Shown here one piece after another: positions 54,496-62,580 of a stretch of DNA of 64,000 nt. Source of the stretch: Nitrospira defluvii (GTDB lineage: Bacteria > Nitrospirota > Nitrospiria > Nitrospirales > Nitrospiraceae); NCBI GenBank assembly GCA_011525625.1, contig WYAX01000015.1, forward strand, positions 62,001-126,000. Reading direction: 5' to 3'. A program made the position numbers and the translations under genes. Below the pieces are notes generated by a model. It ran no database searches. It had not been told where the DNA came from and was given only the letters and a program-made list of their open reading frames with translations. Each line of letters begins with the position of its first letter. Within the stretch, counting starts at the first letter, position 1.

Positions 54496-54524
54496 TTGAC
54501 AGGCCAGGTAACCTCACGTAACTT
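54496..54524 (+). promoter_or_regulatory. Promoter for the IHF/HU gene
   Basis: TTGACA (54496-54501), 17 bases, TAACTT (54519-54524), about 85 bases before the ATG at 54608. Confidence 0.6.
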
Positions 54525-54607
54525 ATGGGGAAATTCTTTGTCTTGGACGCTCGACACCAAGAAGCACTTCCTAAGGAACGACGCTAGTGGACGGCGGGGG
54601 GAAAGGC

Positions 54608-54883
54608 ATGAGAAAGGCGGATATCGCGAACGAAATCTTCAAGCAGGTTGGAGTGTCTAAAAACGATGCAGCCGATATCGTCGAACTCGTGCTCAATCTG
54701 CTGAAGGGGGTGCTCCAAAAAGGCGATGCGGTCAAGATCGCGGGATTTGGAAATTTTGTCGTTCGAAGCAAAGGGGCCAGGAAGGGACGCAATCCTCGAA
54801 CCGGTGAAGAAATCGGCATTACTCCCCGTCGAGTGGTGACGTTTCGTCCCAGTCAGGTTTTTAAAAAGTACGTCAATTCTTAG
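54608..54883 (+). CDS. HU/IHF family DNA-binding protein (IHF alpha-like)
   Basis: 91 residues from the ATG at 54608; a GTG at 54587 adds seven residues of Gly-rich sequence that look untranslated. Two helices (K-A-D-I-A-N-E-I-F) then the beta arm with G-R-N-P-R-T-G-E-E-I-G-I-T-P-R-R-V-V-T-F. The arm and the I-T-P-R-R-V-V-T-F ending are closer to IHF alpha than to HU. It bends DNA. The MerR gene follows by 41 bases, an arrangement seen for ihfA in many bacteria. Confidence 0.92.
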   Translation: MRKADIANEIFKQVGVSKNDAADIVELVLNLLKGVLQKGDAVKIAGFGNFVVRSKGARKGRNPRTGEEIGITPRRVVTFRPSQVFKKYVNS

Positions 54884-54924
54884 TCACCATCTTGCCACGA
54901 GCACATGCAGCATGAGGACCGGTC

Positions 54925-55278
54925 ATGGGGAATGAGCCCAGACTGGGAAGTAAGGTTTTTTATAAGATCGGCGAAGTCAGCAAGATTTCTAAATTGCCGG
55001 CTTATGTCTTGCGGTTTTGGGAGTCGGAATTCAGCTTCCTGAGGCCCAAGAAAAGCCGCGGCAATCAGCGGCTGTATGTGCAGCGCGATGTGGATACCGT
55101 GCTGGAGATTAAGCGAATGCTCTATGATGAAGGACACACGCTGGCCGGCGTCAAGCGGTACTGGGCGCGTCGAGGACGGGCAACCGTGAAAAAGAGCGGC
55201 TCGCGGAAAGAGCTGGCGCAACGTGTCAGGGGCGATCTCCAGGCGATCATCCGGATGATCGATTCACATTCGGCATAA
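54925..55278 (+). CDS. MerR-family transcriptional regulator
   Basis: 117 residues. The winged-helix start [23 protein letters not shown] is unmistakable, followed by [15 protein letters not shown]. No C-terminal metal-binding cysteines, so it is not a metal sensor of the MerR/CueR kind. Often found beside ihfA; target unknown. Confidence 0.88.
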   Translation: MGNEPRLGSKVFYKIGEVSKISKLPAYVLRFWESEFSFLRPKKSRGNQRLYVQRDVDTVLEIKRMLYDEGHTLAGVKRYWARRGRATVKKSGSRKELAQRVRGDLQAIIRMIDSHSA

Positions 55279-55340
55279 CTCGTTCCGGTGATGCGGGCGG
55301 CTGCGTCCAACCGTGTGGGTAACATCGATGTCGGTCGTGT

Positions 55341-55417
55341 CGGGGCGTAGCGCAGCCCGGTAGCGCACTCGCTTGGGGTGCGAGGGGTCGTGGGTTCAAA
55401 TCCCGCCGCCCCGACCA
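55341..55417 (+). tRNA. tRNA-Pro (anticodon GGG)
   Basis: 77 bases with encoded CCA. Acceptor CGGGGCG pairs with CGCCCCG. D arm GCGC/GCGC, anticodon stem CTCGC/GCGAG around the loop TTGGGGT, and T arm GTGGG/CCCGC around TTCAAAT. The anticodon GGG reads CCC and CCU. Confidence 0.95.
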
Positions 55418-55580
55418 TCGGCATGATGTTGTCCATTATGCACTGTCCTGAGGAACGTTGAGTATCCCGACCGATCATGTGTGTGCCTGTGTGAGTCTGC
55501 TCCCCCCTCTTGTCACTTCCCTTACTCCGACGGTTCCCATTCTCCCCTTTCCTCACGGGCTCGATACATAAGGAGCAGGC

Positions 55581-56396
55581 GTGGCGCGTGTACGGATTCT
55601 TGTAACCAACGACGATGGGATTGCGTCTCCCGGGATTCATGCAGTGGCAACCGCACTCGGTGCGTTGGGAGAGGTATGGATTGTCGCTCCGGACCGGGAG
55701 CGGACTGCGGTCGGACATGCGGTGACCTTGCATAAGCCGCTCCGCATCACAAAAATGGCCCCCCGAGTGTTCATGGTCAACGGGACTCCGGTGGATTGTG
55801 TCAATCTTGCGCTTGTGAAAGTCTTGCCGGACAAGCCTGCCCTCATCGTGTCTGGGATCAATCGCGGCGTCAATCTCGGCGATGATGTCATGTATTCCGG
55901 CACTGTGTCGGGTGCCTTGGAAGGGACGATTCTCGGTATTCCTTCTGTGGCCGTATCTCAGGAGGGTGAAGACTCATTTCGTTTCGAGGTTGGGGCCCGA
56001 TATGCCGCTCGGGTGGCGGCAGAAGTGTTGGCGCACGGTTTGCCGTCGGAAACCATCCTGAATGTGAATATTCCTGATGCTCCCTTTCGTGGAATTAAGG
56101 GGGTCAAGGTGACCTGCCTCAGTCGGCGCCGCTTCAACAATCCCATCGTAGAGAAAGTTGATCCGAGGGGGCGGAAGTATTACTGGATCGCCGGGACTCG
56201 GCAATCGTGGAGTCGGCAACAAGACGCCGATCATGAAGCCTTGGCGCGCCATATGGTCTCCGTGACACCGATCCGCCTCGATACGACCCATCACGCCATG
56301 TTGGATCACTTCAAAGCCTGGGAGGGGACGCTGTCTCGCCCGCTTATGGGCCGGACCCGCGCGCGACGGCGTGCGCCGGGGAGGTCCCACGCATGA
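55581..56396 (+). CDS. surE: 5'/3'-nucleotidase SurE
   Basis: 271 residues from a GTG with AAGGAG upstream. V-T-N-D-D-G-I near the start supplies the metal aspartates, with V-A-P-D-R-E-R-T-A-V-G-H and V-S-G-I-N-R-G-V-N-L-G-D-D-V-M-Y-S-G-T-V as further signature blocks. It removes phosphate from nucleotides in stationary phase. A basic C-terminal tail of about 20 residues (R-T-R-A-R-R-R-A-P-G-R-S) is unusual. Its stop overlaps the next start by 4 bases. Confidence 0.95.
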   Translation: MARVRILVTNDDGIASPGIHAVATALGALGEVWIVAPDRERTAVGHAVTLHKPLRITKMAPRVFMVNGTPVDCVNLALVKVLPDKPALIVSGINRGVNLGDDVMYSGTVSGALEGTILGIPSVAVSQEGEDSFRFEVGARYAARVAAEVLAHGLPSETILNVNIPDAPFRGIKGVKVTCLSRRRFNNPIVEKVDPRGRKYYWIAGTRQSWSRQQDADHEALARHMVSVTPIRLDTTHHAMLDHFKAWEGTLSRPLMGRTRARRRAPGRSHA

Positions 56397-57028
56397 GTGG
56401 GCTGATCGAGTGGTTGATCGAGGTGCTCGGGCGATTTGTCATTGCCACGATTTCGACGTTCGGCTACACCGGCATTGTGATTACGATGGCGATCGAAAGC
56501 GCCTGCATTCCGCTGCCGAGTGAAATTATCATGCCCTTCTCCGGCTATCTGGTCTCCACCGGGCAATTCTCCTTGGTCGGAGTCACGTTGGCCGGCGCGA
56601 TCGGAAATGTGCTTGGGTCGCTGGTTGCCTACTATGTGGGAGTCTGGGGCGGCCGTCCGTTTGTCGAGCGCTACGGTCGGTATGTGCTCGTTTCCCAGCA
56701 CGATGTCGATTTGGCCGACCGTTGGTTTGCGAAACATGGCGAGGCCGCGGTGTTGATCGGCCGGCTCCTGCCGGTGGTGCGAACATTCATCTCGCTTCCG
56801 GCGGGCATTGCGCGCATGGACATTAAAAAGTTCGTGCTTTATTCATTTGTCGGCGCGGTGCCTTTTTGTTATGCGTTGGCCTATGTGGGCTTGAAGATGG
56901 GAGAGCACTGGAATCAGTTGCATCAGTATTTCCATCATGCGGATCTGGTGATCGGGTTGTGTCTCGCCCTGGGCCTCGGGTATTTTCTCTGGTCACACTG
57001 GCCGAAGCGCCGTGCGTCTGCGGAGTAA
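56393..57028 (+). CDS. DedA-family membrane protein
   Basis: 211 residues. E-S-A-C-I-P-L-P-S-E-I-I-M-P-F-S-G-Y-L is the family core, then G-N-V-L-G-S-L-V-A-Y-Y-V-G, R-L-L-P-V-V-R-T-F-I-S-L-P-A-G-I-A-R-M. About four to six membrane segments. DedA proteins flip undecaprenyl phosphate or other lipids, or support proton balance; the specific substrate is not readable. Coupled to surE. Confidence 0.93.
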   Translation: MSGLIEWLIEVLGRFVIATISTFGYTGIVITMAIESACIPLPSEIIMPFSGYLVSTGQFSLVGVTLAGAIGNVLGSLVAYYVGVWGGRPFVERYGRYVLVSQHDVDLADRWFAKHGEAAVLIGRLLPVVRTFISLPAGIARMDIKKFVLYSFVGAVPFCYALAYVGLKMGEHWNQLHQYFHHADLVIGLCLALGLGYFLWSHWPKRRASAE

Positions 57029-57037
57029 TGACGGATT

Positions 57038-58498
57038 ATGCTGCGTGTCTACAATACGCTGACCGGTCGCAAAGACCTGCTTGAACCAATGGTGCCCGGG
57101 AAGGTCCGCATGTACGTGTGCGGAGTCACGGTCTACGATTATTGTCATATCGGGCATGCCCGCAGTGCGTTGGTTTTTGATGTGTTGCGGCGGTACTTGG
57201 AATATTCCGGCTTGGCCGTGGAGTTTGCCAAGAACTTCACCGATGTCGATGACAAGATCATTAAGCGCGCCAATGAACAAGGGGTCAGTTGCGAGCACAT
57301 CACGACAACCTACATCAAGGCCTATTACGACGATATGGACAAGCTCGGAGTTCGACGGGCCACCCTTGAGCCGAGAGCGACGGAGCACATCGCCGACATT
57401 GTCGCCCTGGTGGAGACCTTGTTGGCCAAGGGAATGGCCTATCGCGTCGAAGGGGATGTCTATTTCCAGGTCGACCGATACCCGGTGTATGGTCGCCTGT
57501 CTAAGCGCAAGATTGATGATTTGCAGGCGGGCGCGCGTGTCGACGTGGACGAGCGCAAACGTCACCCTATGGATTTTGCCTTGTGGAAAGGGAGCAAGCC
57601 CGGTGAACCATCCTGGGACAGCCCGTGGGGGCCCGGCCGTCCAGGCTGGCATATCGAATGCTCCGCGATGGCGATGCGGCATCTTGGTGAGACGTTCGAT
57701 ATTCACGGCGGCGGGATGGATTTGATCTTCCCGCATCATGAGAATGAGATCGCGCAATCGTGCGGGGCGACCGGTAAAGAATTCGCGCGCTATTGGGTAC
57801 ACAACGGATTTGTGCAGATCAATCAAGAGAAGATGTCCAAGTCCTTGGGGAATTTCTTCACCATTCGCGAAATTTTCGACAAGTCTGAATGGCCCGATGT
57901 CGTCACAGGCGAAATGCTGCGATACTTTCTGCTTTCCACGCACTATCGCAGCCCGTTGGATTTTTCCGATCAAAGTCTGGCGGAAGCGAAGAACGCCCTC
58001 AATGGATTCTACGATCTCTTCGACCGACTCAAGGAGACGGCTCCTGAGCAAGGCTGCGCTGATCTGCCGTTGCGCGAGACAATGGCTCGAACGCGGCAAG
58101 CCTTTGTCGACGCCATGGATGACGACCTGAATACGCCCAGCGCTGTCGCCGCCCTGCAAAAACTACGCGGGGAAACCAACAAAGCTCTCGATGGCGGTTT
58201 GTCCGGTGACACGCGTCGGTTCGTGAGAGAAGAGTTTCGGAGTTTGGGTGCGGTGTTGGGTCTTCTGCAGTCCGACGACTGGCAGTTCAAGAGCCAACCG
58301 AAGCTGGTTGTTTCAGGGACATCTGGCGGCGAGAAGGCAGGTCTGTCGGATGAAGAGATCGGTGCGAAGATTGCCGCGCGGCTGGCCGCGAAACAATCCA
58401 AGAATTACAAGCTTGCCGACCAGCTTCGAGCCGAGTTGGCGTCCCAGGGCATTACGATTGAGGATCGGCCGGATGGCACCAGCCGCTGGAAGCGATAA
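57038..58498 (+). CDS. cysS: Cysteinyl-tRNA synthetase
   Basis: 486 residues. The zinc site begins at C28 in Y-V-C-G-V-T-V-Y-D, with H-I-G-H and the second zinc motif G-W-H-I-E-C-S-A-M-A. K-M-S-K-S is at 265-269. The C-terminal helical anticodon domain covers about 330-480. It charges tRNA-Cys. It ends with a 26-base overlap into rlmB. Confidence 0.97.
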   Translation: MLRVYNTLTGRKDLLEPMVPGKVRMYVCGVTVYDYCHIGHARSALVFDVLRRYLEYSGLAVEFAKNFTDVDDKIIKRANEQGVSCEHITTTYIKAYYDDMDKLGVRRATLEPRATEHIADIVALVETLLAKGMAYRVEGDVYFQVDRYPVYGRLSKRKIDDLQAGARVDVDERKRHPMDFALWKGSKPGEPSWDSPWGPGRPGWHIECSAMAMRHLGETFDIHGGGMDLIFPHHENEIAQSCGATGKEFARYWVHNGFVQINQEKMSKSLGNFFTIREIFDKSEWPDVVTGEMLRYFLLSTHYRSPLDFSDQSLAEAKNALNGFYDLFDRLKETAPEQGCADLPLRETMARTRQAFVDAMDDDLNTPSAVAALQKLRGETNKALDGGLSGDTRRFVREEFRSLGAVLGLLQSDDWQFKSQPKLVVSGTSGGEKAGLSDEEIGAKIAARLAAKQSKNYKLADQLRAELASQGITIEDRPDGTSRWKR

Positions 58499-59249
58499 TT
58501 CCCCGGAGCTGATTTACGGCCTCCATGCCGTTCGCGAGGCGCTCCGCGCCGGTGCTCGCCCGCTTCAACGATTGTCAGTGTTGGGAACCGACCGACAATT
58601 CGGCGAAATCGTACGCTTGGCCAGGGAGCATCGGGTCCCAGTGTACGTCGAGCCGCGCGTCGCACTGGATCGCCTTGTTCCAGGGGGGCACCATCAGGGT
58701 GTCGTTGGGTTCGTGGCCGCGAAAGCCTATGCGGAGCCGGAAGACATTCTTGCTTCTGCTCGGGCAGTCGGCCGCACACCGCTGTTGGTATTGCTGGATG
58801 GAGTGGAGGATCCGCACAACCTCGGAGCGATTCTCCGAACGGCTGAAGCCTCAGGGGCCCAGGGCGTCTTCATTCCAGAACGTCGTGCGGTGGGGCTCAC
58901 CGGTGTGGTCGCCAAGGCTTCAGCCGGCGCCGTCGACTACATGCCTGTCGGGCGTGTCCCAAACCTTGCGCGATGGATCGAGCGTCTTCAGAGCGTAGGT
59001 GTTTGGGTGTACGCGTTGGATGCTCAGGCTCCGAAGTCGTATACGCAGCTGGATTTACGAGGCCCGATTGCCTTGGTATTTGGGGGAGAGGGGAAGGGTG
59101 TGCGTCCCGGTGTTCGCGCTGTCTGTGATGATGCGGCGCAAATTCCCATGCTGGGGAAGGTCAGTTCCCTGAATGTTTCGGCTTCGGCAGCCGTCGTGCT
59201 CTATGAAGCGGTGCGCCAGCGTCGAGAGGGGGGCTGGGGAACGGTGTGA
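58473..59249 (+). CDS. rlmB: 23S rRNA (guanosine-2'-O)-methyltransferase RlmB-like
   Basis: 258 residues from the ATG at 58473 with GAGGAT upstream; the frame is open earlier but overlaps cysS. N-terminal substrate domain (Y-G-L-H-A-V-R-E-A-L) and SPOUT methyltransferase domain: D-G-V-E-D-P-H-N-L-G-A-I-L-R-T-A-E, V-F-G-G-E-G-K-G-V-R, and S-L-N-V-S-A-S-A-A-V-V-L. The knotted domain binds SAM. The exact guanosine target (G2251) is inferred from the family. Confidence 0.92.
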   Translation: MAPAAGSDNSPELIYGLHAVREALRAGARPLQRLSVLGTDRQFGEIVRLAREHRVPVYVEPRVALDRLVPGGHHQGVVGFVAAKAYAEPEDILASARAVGRTPLLVLLDGVEDPHNLGAILRTAEASGAQGVFIPERRAVGLTGVVAKASAGAVDYMPVGRVPNLARWIERLQSVGVWVYALDAQAPKSYTQLDLRGPIALVFGGEGKGVRPGVRAVCDDAAQIPMLGKVSSLNVSASAAVVLYEAVRQRREGGWGTV

Positions 59250-59259
59250 GGCGATCTGG

Positions 59260-59550
59260 TTACCGGAGCTTCAACATTTTCCCTTGAATGGCAGCCTTGA
59301 GCAGCTGAGCGGTATTGGAGACCCGAATTTTCTTCATCATGTTGGCTCGATGGGCCTCAACGGTTTTGACACTGATTTTGAGGCGCTGTGCGATTTCCTT
59401 GTTCTTAAATCCAGTCCAGATGAGCTCAAGGATTTCCTGCTCCCGGGTGGTCAGCGCTTCCGGGCGTCGTTTGCGAGGGAGAATGATCGGATCAGCGACT
59501 ACGGCTTTGGTTCGACTCTTGGTGGTCCTGGCGGCTGGCGACATGTACAT
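59260..59550 (-). CDS. Short LuxR-type HTH regulator
   Basis: 96 residues. After a basic 30-residue lead, L-T-T-R-E-Q-E-I-L-E-L-I-W-T-G-F-K-N-K-E-I-A and V-K-T-V-E-A-H-R-A-N-M-M-K-K-I form a GerE/LuxR helix-turn-helix. There is no receiver or ligand domain, so it would act alone or with a separate partner. It is divergent from the pilus genes, with about 220 bases between the starts. Regulation of pilus genes is possible but untested. Confidence 0.85.
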   Translation of the reverse strand: MYMSPAARTTKSRTKAVVADPIILPRKRRPEALTTREQEILELIWTGFKNKEIAQRLKISVKTVEAHRANMMKKIRVSNTAQLLKAAIQGKMLKLR

Positions 59551-59767
59551 CTAGCTCCACTTCGGGTAAAGGCAATTCACAGATTGAGGCCTGCGACCTC
59601 CCGTGCCCAAATCGATGCCGGATTATACGCAGCGCTTCGGGCGTTTGTAAATGAAAAGCGCCGGCCGACAAGTCTGATGTTTGTCGTCTTATTGTATTAG
59701 GATGATATACATATAACTCTCTGCGACGTCGAAGGTCGATCTGGGGTCAGTCGCTACGAGCTTGCTC

Positions 59768-60541
59768 ATGATGTCATATGTGATCGTGTTCTTGTTCGGT
59801 GCCGTCATCGGCAGCTTTCTTAATGTTTGCATCCATCGATTGCCGCGTGAAGAGTCCGTGGCATGGCCATCCTCTCATTGCCCGTCTTGTGGGAAACCAA
59901 TCGCGAGCTACGACAATATTCCGATCGTGAGTTATCTGATCTTGCGGGGGCGGTGCCGCACCTGCGGGGTGCCAATCGCGATCCGGTATCCGCTGGTTGA
60001 GGCGGCGAATGCCCTCGGGTATCTGATGATATTTGGGATGTTCGGGTTCTCCGGCGAGGCCTATGTGTACGCCGGATTGTTCTCTGCCCTGATCGTGATT
60101 ACGGGAACCGACCTTTCGCACACAATGATTCCCGATGCGGTGACAGTACCGGGAATCGTCATCGGCCTGCTCTGTGCCGCCGTGATTCTCCCCATAGGCG
60201 TGGTGGACTCGCTGCTCGGTGTGGTCTTGGGGGGAGGGCTTCTCTGGGCGCTGGCTTGGGCGAGCCCATATGTATTCGGGAAAGAAGGTATGGGGGGTGG
60301 CGATATCAAGCTGATGGCCATGGTCGGCGCATTCATCGGATGGAAGCCGGCGTTGTTGGCCATCATGATCGGTTCGTTTCTTGGCTCCGTGGTCGGTGTC
60401 GGGTTGATGGCCCTCGGAATCATGCGTCGCGATCAGTACATCCCCTTCGGCCCCTTCCTTGCCGCAGGTTCCCTCCTCGCGCTCCTGTTCTATCAACCGC
60501 TGTTTGACTGGTATTGGTCGTTGATCGTCGTCCCCCAGTAA
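59768..60541 (+). CDS. pilD: Prepilin peptidase
   Basis: 257 residues from the ATG at 59768; TTG 59762 and ATG 59771 are close alternatives. Type: A24 aspartic peptidase with the N-methyltransferase zinc ribbon (C-P-S-C-G-K-P, C-R-T-C-G). D-L-S-H-T-M-I-P-D and G-G-G-D-I-K-L-M-A are the two catalytic aspartate blocks. About eight membrane segments. It removes the leader of type IV prepilins. The minor pilin genes follow after a gap. Confidence 0.93.
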   Translation: MMSYVIVFLFGAVIGSFLNVCIHRLPREESVAWPSSHCPSCGKPIASYDNIPIVSYLILRGRCRTCGVPIAIRYPLVEAANALGYLMIFGMFGFSGEAYVYAGLFSALIVITGTDLSHTMIPDAVTVPGIVIGLLCAAVILPIGVVDSLLGVVLGGGLLWALAWASPYVFGKEGMGGGDIKLMAMVGAFIGWKPALLAIMIGSFLGSVVGVGLMALGIMRRDQYIPFGPFLAAGSLLALLFYQPLFDWYWSLIVVPQ

Positions 60542-60596
60542 TAGCCTGCAAACTGGCTTGCAGAGCCACTTCTCCGGCATTTGTGCCGATGTTTCT

Positions 60597-60628
60597 CTGT
60601 ATCTGAATCGATGTGGAACTGTATCTGA
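60597..60628 (+). repeat. Direct repeat upstream of the minor pilins
   Basis: CTGTATCTGA occurs at 60597-60606 and again at 60619-60628, 22 bases apart, about two turns of DNA. The rest of the 295-base gap (60542-60836) has no supported gene. The repeat could be a regulator site. Confidence 0.4.
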
Positions 60629-60836
60629 TTGGGAACAGTTCACAATTGTACCTGCCTCCTGACCGTAGTGAGTTTCGGTGTTGACCGACCTCCACCCCTG
60701 AGTGGTTTCTAGAAATCCCGGCATGTTCCCGTGTGGTTTTGAGAGGCCGGCCGCATTGTCGTCCCTCGCGTGTGGTGTGCCAAGGCAACGGCATGGAACT
60801 TGGAATCGCTCTACGCGCTCGACGAAAGGAGAAGGC

Positions 60837-61271
60837 ATGAGTGAACGTGGAGTGAGTCTCGTGGAACTGTGTGTGGTGCTAGCGGTCTTGGCGGTGGTGA
60901 TGGGAGCGAGCGTGCCTGGCTGGCTGGCGTTGATTGCCAAACATCGCCAGCATGCGACGGTTACGGAAATTGCCTCTGAACTGCGTATGGCCAGGCAGTT
61001 GGCCATGGCGCGGCATGAGCGTGTTCGAGTCGTGGTGAACTTGGAGCAGTCCGAGTTGAGGACGGAATGTATGGACTGTGATCAGCGCGCGTTTCGTCGC
61101 TATGAGTTTGGGCGGACAGGGACGGTCGTCGACTCGATGAGTACGCGGCCTGAAATCGTCTTTCAGCCGAGTGGGCGTTCGGCAACAGCGACGACCATGG
61201 TGCTCCTCGATTCGCGACGGGTCATGCACCAGGTCACGGTGAGTCTCACGGGACGGGTGGTGGTGTCATGA
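60837..61271 (+). CDS. FimT/GspH-type minor pilin
   Basis: 144 residues from the ATG at 60837 with AAAGGAG upstream. Prepilin cleavage site R-G-V-S-L-V-E-L at the very start, then a hydrophobic helix. The mature part is beta-rich with C-M-D-C (possible disulfide). Such proteins prime or cap type IV pili or type II secretion pseudopili. The stop overlaps the next start as ATGA. Confidence 0.85.
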   Translation: MSERGVSLVELCVVLAVLAVVMGASVPGWLALIAKHRQHATVTEIASELRMARQLAMARHERVRVVVNLEQSELRTECMDCDQRAFRRYEFGRTGTVVDSMSTRPEIVFQPSGRSATATTMVLLDSRRVMHQVTVSLTGRVVVS

Positions 61272-61795
61272 ACCAGGTGATGGTGAGGATCATGAAGCAA
61301 TGTGTCCCGGTCAAGGGAAGAGGCGGATTCACGCTGGTCGAGAGCATGGTCGCCTTGGTGGTGCTCTCCATTGGCGTGATTGGGACGATCGCGATGTGTG
61401 AGTGGGCGCAGCGGGGGCTGCAGCGCGGGGCGTTGACGACCACGGCGCTGGCGATGGTGGAGTCGCGGGTGGAGCAGAAGCGCAGCTTACCGTGGGAACA
61501 GTTGTTGACGGATGATTTGGATCAAGACGGGACGGCGGAGTCGGTCATGCATGATGACGGAACGCAAGAGGATATGACGAATGGAGACGGGATCTTTACC
61601 GGAAGTATGTCGCGTTCGAATATACGCCTGGTGTGGACGGTGGAATTCAATCGCGGCAGGCAGCCCGGTGCCGCCAGTCTCGCGACTATCGAAGCACGAG
61701 CACTATTCAGGGTGTTGGGAGGAGAGGAACGGGAGGTGCGGGTTCGTACGATCCGCGCCAACCCGCGTTATGTCGGCCTGCCGGTGCTCTCATGA
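61268..61795 (+). CDS. PilV-like minor pilin
   Basis: 175 residues. R-G-G-F-T-L-V-E-S-M-V-A-L-V-V-L-S is the prepilin signature, after a 19-residue basic leader. It resembles PilV. An acidic D-x-D-x-D-G-like loop (D-D-L-D-Q-D-G-T-A-E) could bind calcium, as seen in some pilins. Coupled by overlap on both sides. Confidence 0.83.
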   Translation: MNQVMVRIMKQCVPVKGRGGFTLVESMVALVVLSIGVIGTIAMCEWAQRGLQRGALTTTALAMVESRVEQKRSLPWEQLLTDDLDQDGTAESVMHDDGTQEDMTNGDGIFTGSMSRSNIRLVWTVEFNRGRQPGAASLATIEARALFRVLGGEEREVRVRTIRANPRYVGLPVLS

Positions 61796-62568
61796 TGAAC
61801 ACCACAAGGGTTTGGGCGAACTCCTTAGTGCGAAAACGGGGGGATACACGATTGGGTTCGGCTGGGGTCAGCCTGCTTGAACTGCTCATTGCCTTGGCGA
61901 TCAGCAGTGTTGGGATCTCGGCTGCGATCCAAGCCTTTGCGGCGTATGGTCTTCGGTTGGGCCAGCAACATGTCGCGATGATCGGGAACCAGGAATTGCG
62001 GCTGGGAATGGATGTGCTGTGCAGCGAGCTGCGGCTGGCTACAGGCGGGTTACTGGGGGGCGGGGCTCCATTTCTAAAAGCGGAAGCAAACGAAGCCGAG
62101 TTCTTCGCTAATCTGAGCAGTTCCGCCACCACCTTGACGCAGAGTGCGGTTCCCGGTTTGCAGGATCTGCAGGTAGACGACGGCACTGATTGGCCGAGGG
62201 GAAAGCAGGTCGTGTTGTGTTCAGCGACTCGTTGTATGTGGAATCAACTGGCGGTGGACGGCCGGAAGCACACGCTGACGCTCGCCACACCGCCGACGGA
62301 ACAGTTCCAGATCCGCAGTGCCGTGTTTCTGCTCAATCGCGTACGTTATTACGTCAAACCCCAAGGAGAGGGAACGCTGCGGCTGATGCGCGAGGTGGAT
62401 GGTGGCGTCAGTACGCTGTTGAGCGACGTGCGCCGTTTCCAGCTGCGATATTTCAATAGGCTTGGAAACGTGACGGACGATGCGCGGGAGGTGGTCCGTG
62501 TGCAAGTGAGGATAGAGGTCGGAACGCAAGGATTGGTTCTCTCGAGAGATATCGCGATTCGGACGTAA
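61792..62568 (+). CDS. PilW-like minor pilin
   Basis: 258 residues from the ATG at 61792 overlapping the previous stop. S-A-G-V-S-L-L-E-L-L-I-A-L-A-I-S-S is the cleavage and helix region after a basic leader. The mature part has C-S-A-T-R-C-M-W (possible disulfide) and several strands. PilW/ComGF-type proteins form the pilus tip complex with PilV and PilX. Confidence 0.82.
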   Translation: MMNTTRVWANSLVRKRGDTRLGSAGVSLLELLIALAISSVGISAAIQAFAAYGLRLGQQHVAMIGNQELRLGMDVLCSELRLATGGLLGGGAPFLKAEANEAEFFANLSSSATTLTQSAVPGLQDLQVDDGTDWPRGKQVVLCSATRCMWNQLAVDGRKHTLTLATPPTEQFQIRSAVFLLNRVRYYVKPQGEGTLRLMREVDGGVSTLLSDVRRFQLRYFNRLGNVTDDAREVVRVQVRIEVGTQGLVLSRDIAIRT

Positions 62569-62580
62569 TGAGGAAGAAGG

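Noticed and set aside
60541-60836. Sigma-54 promoter for the minor pilins
   Set aside because: A GG and a GC are present near 60555-60566 but their spacing is 10, not 12, and the flanks do not match TGGCAC/TTGC.
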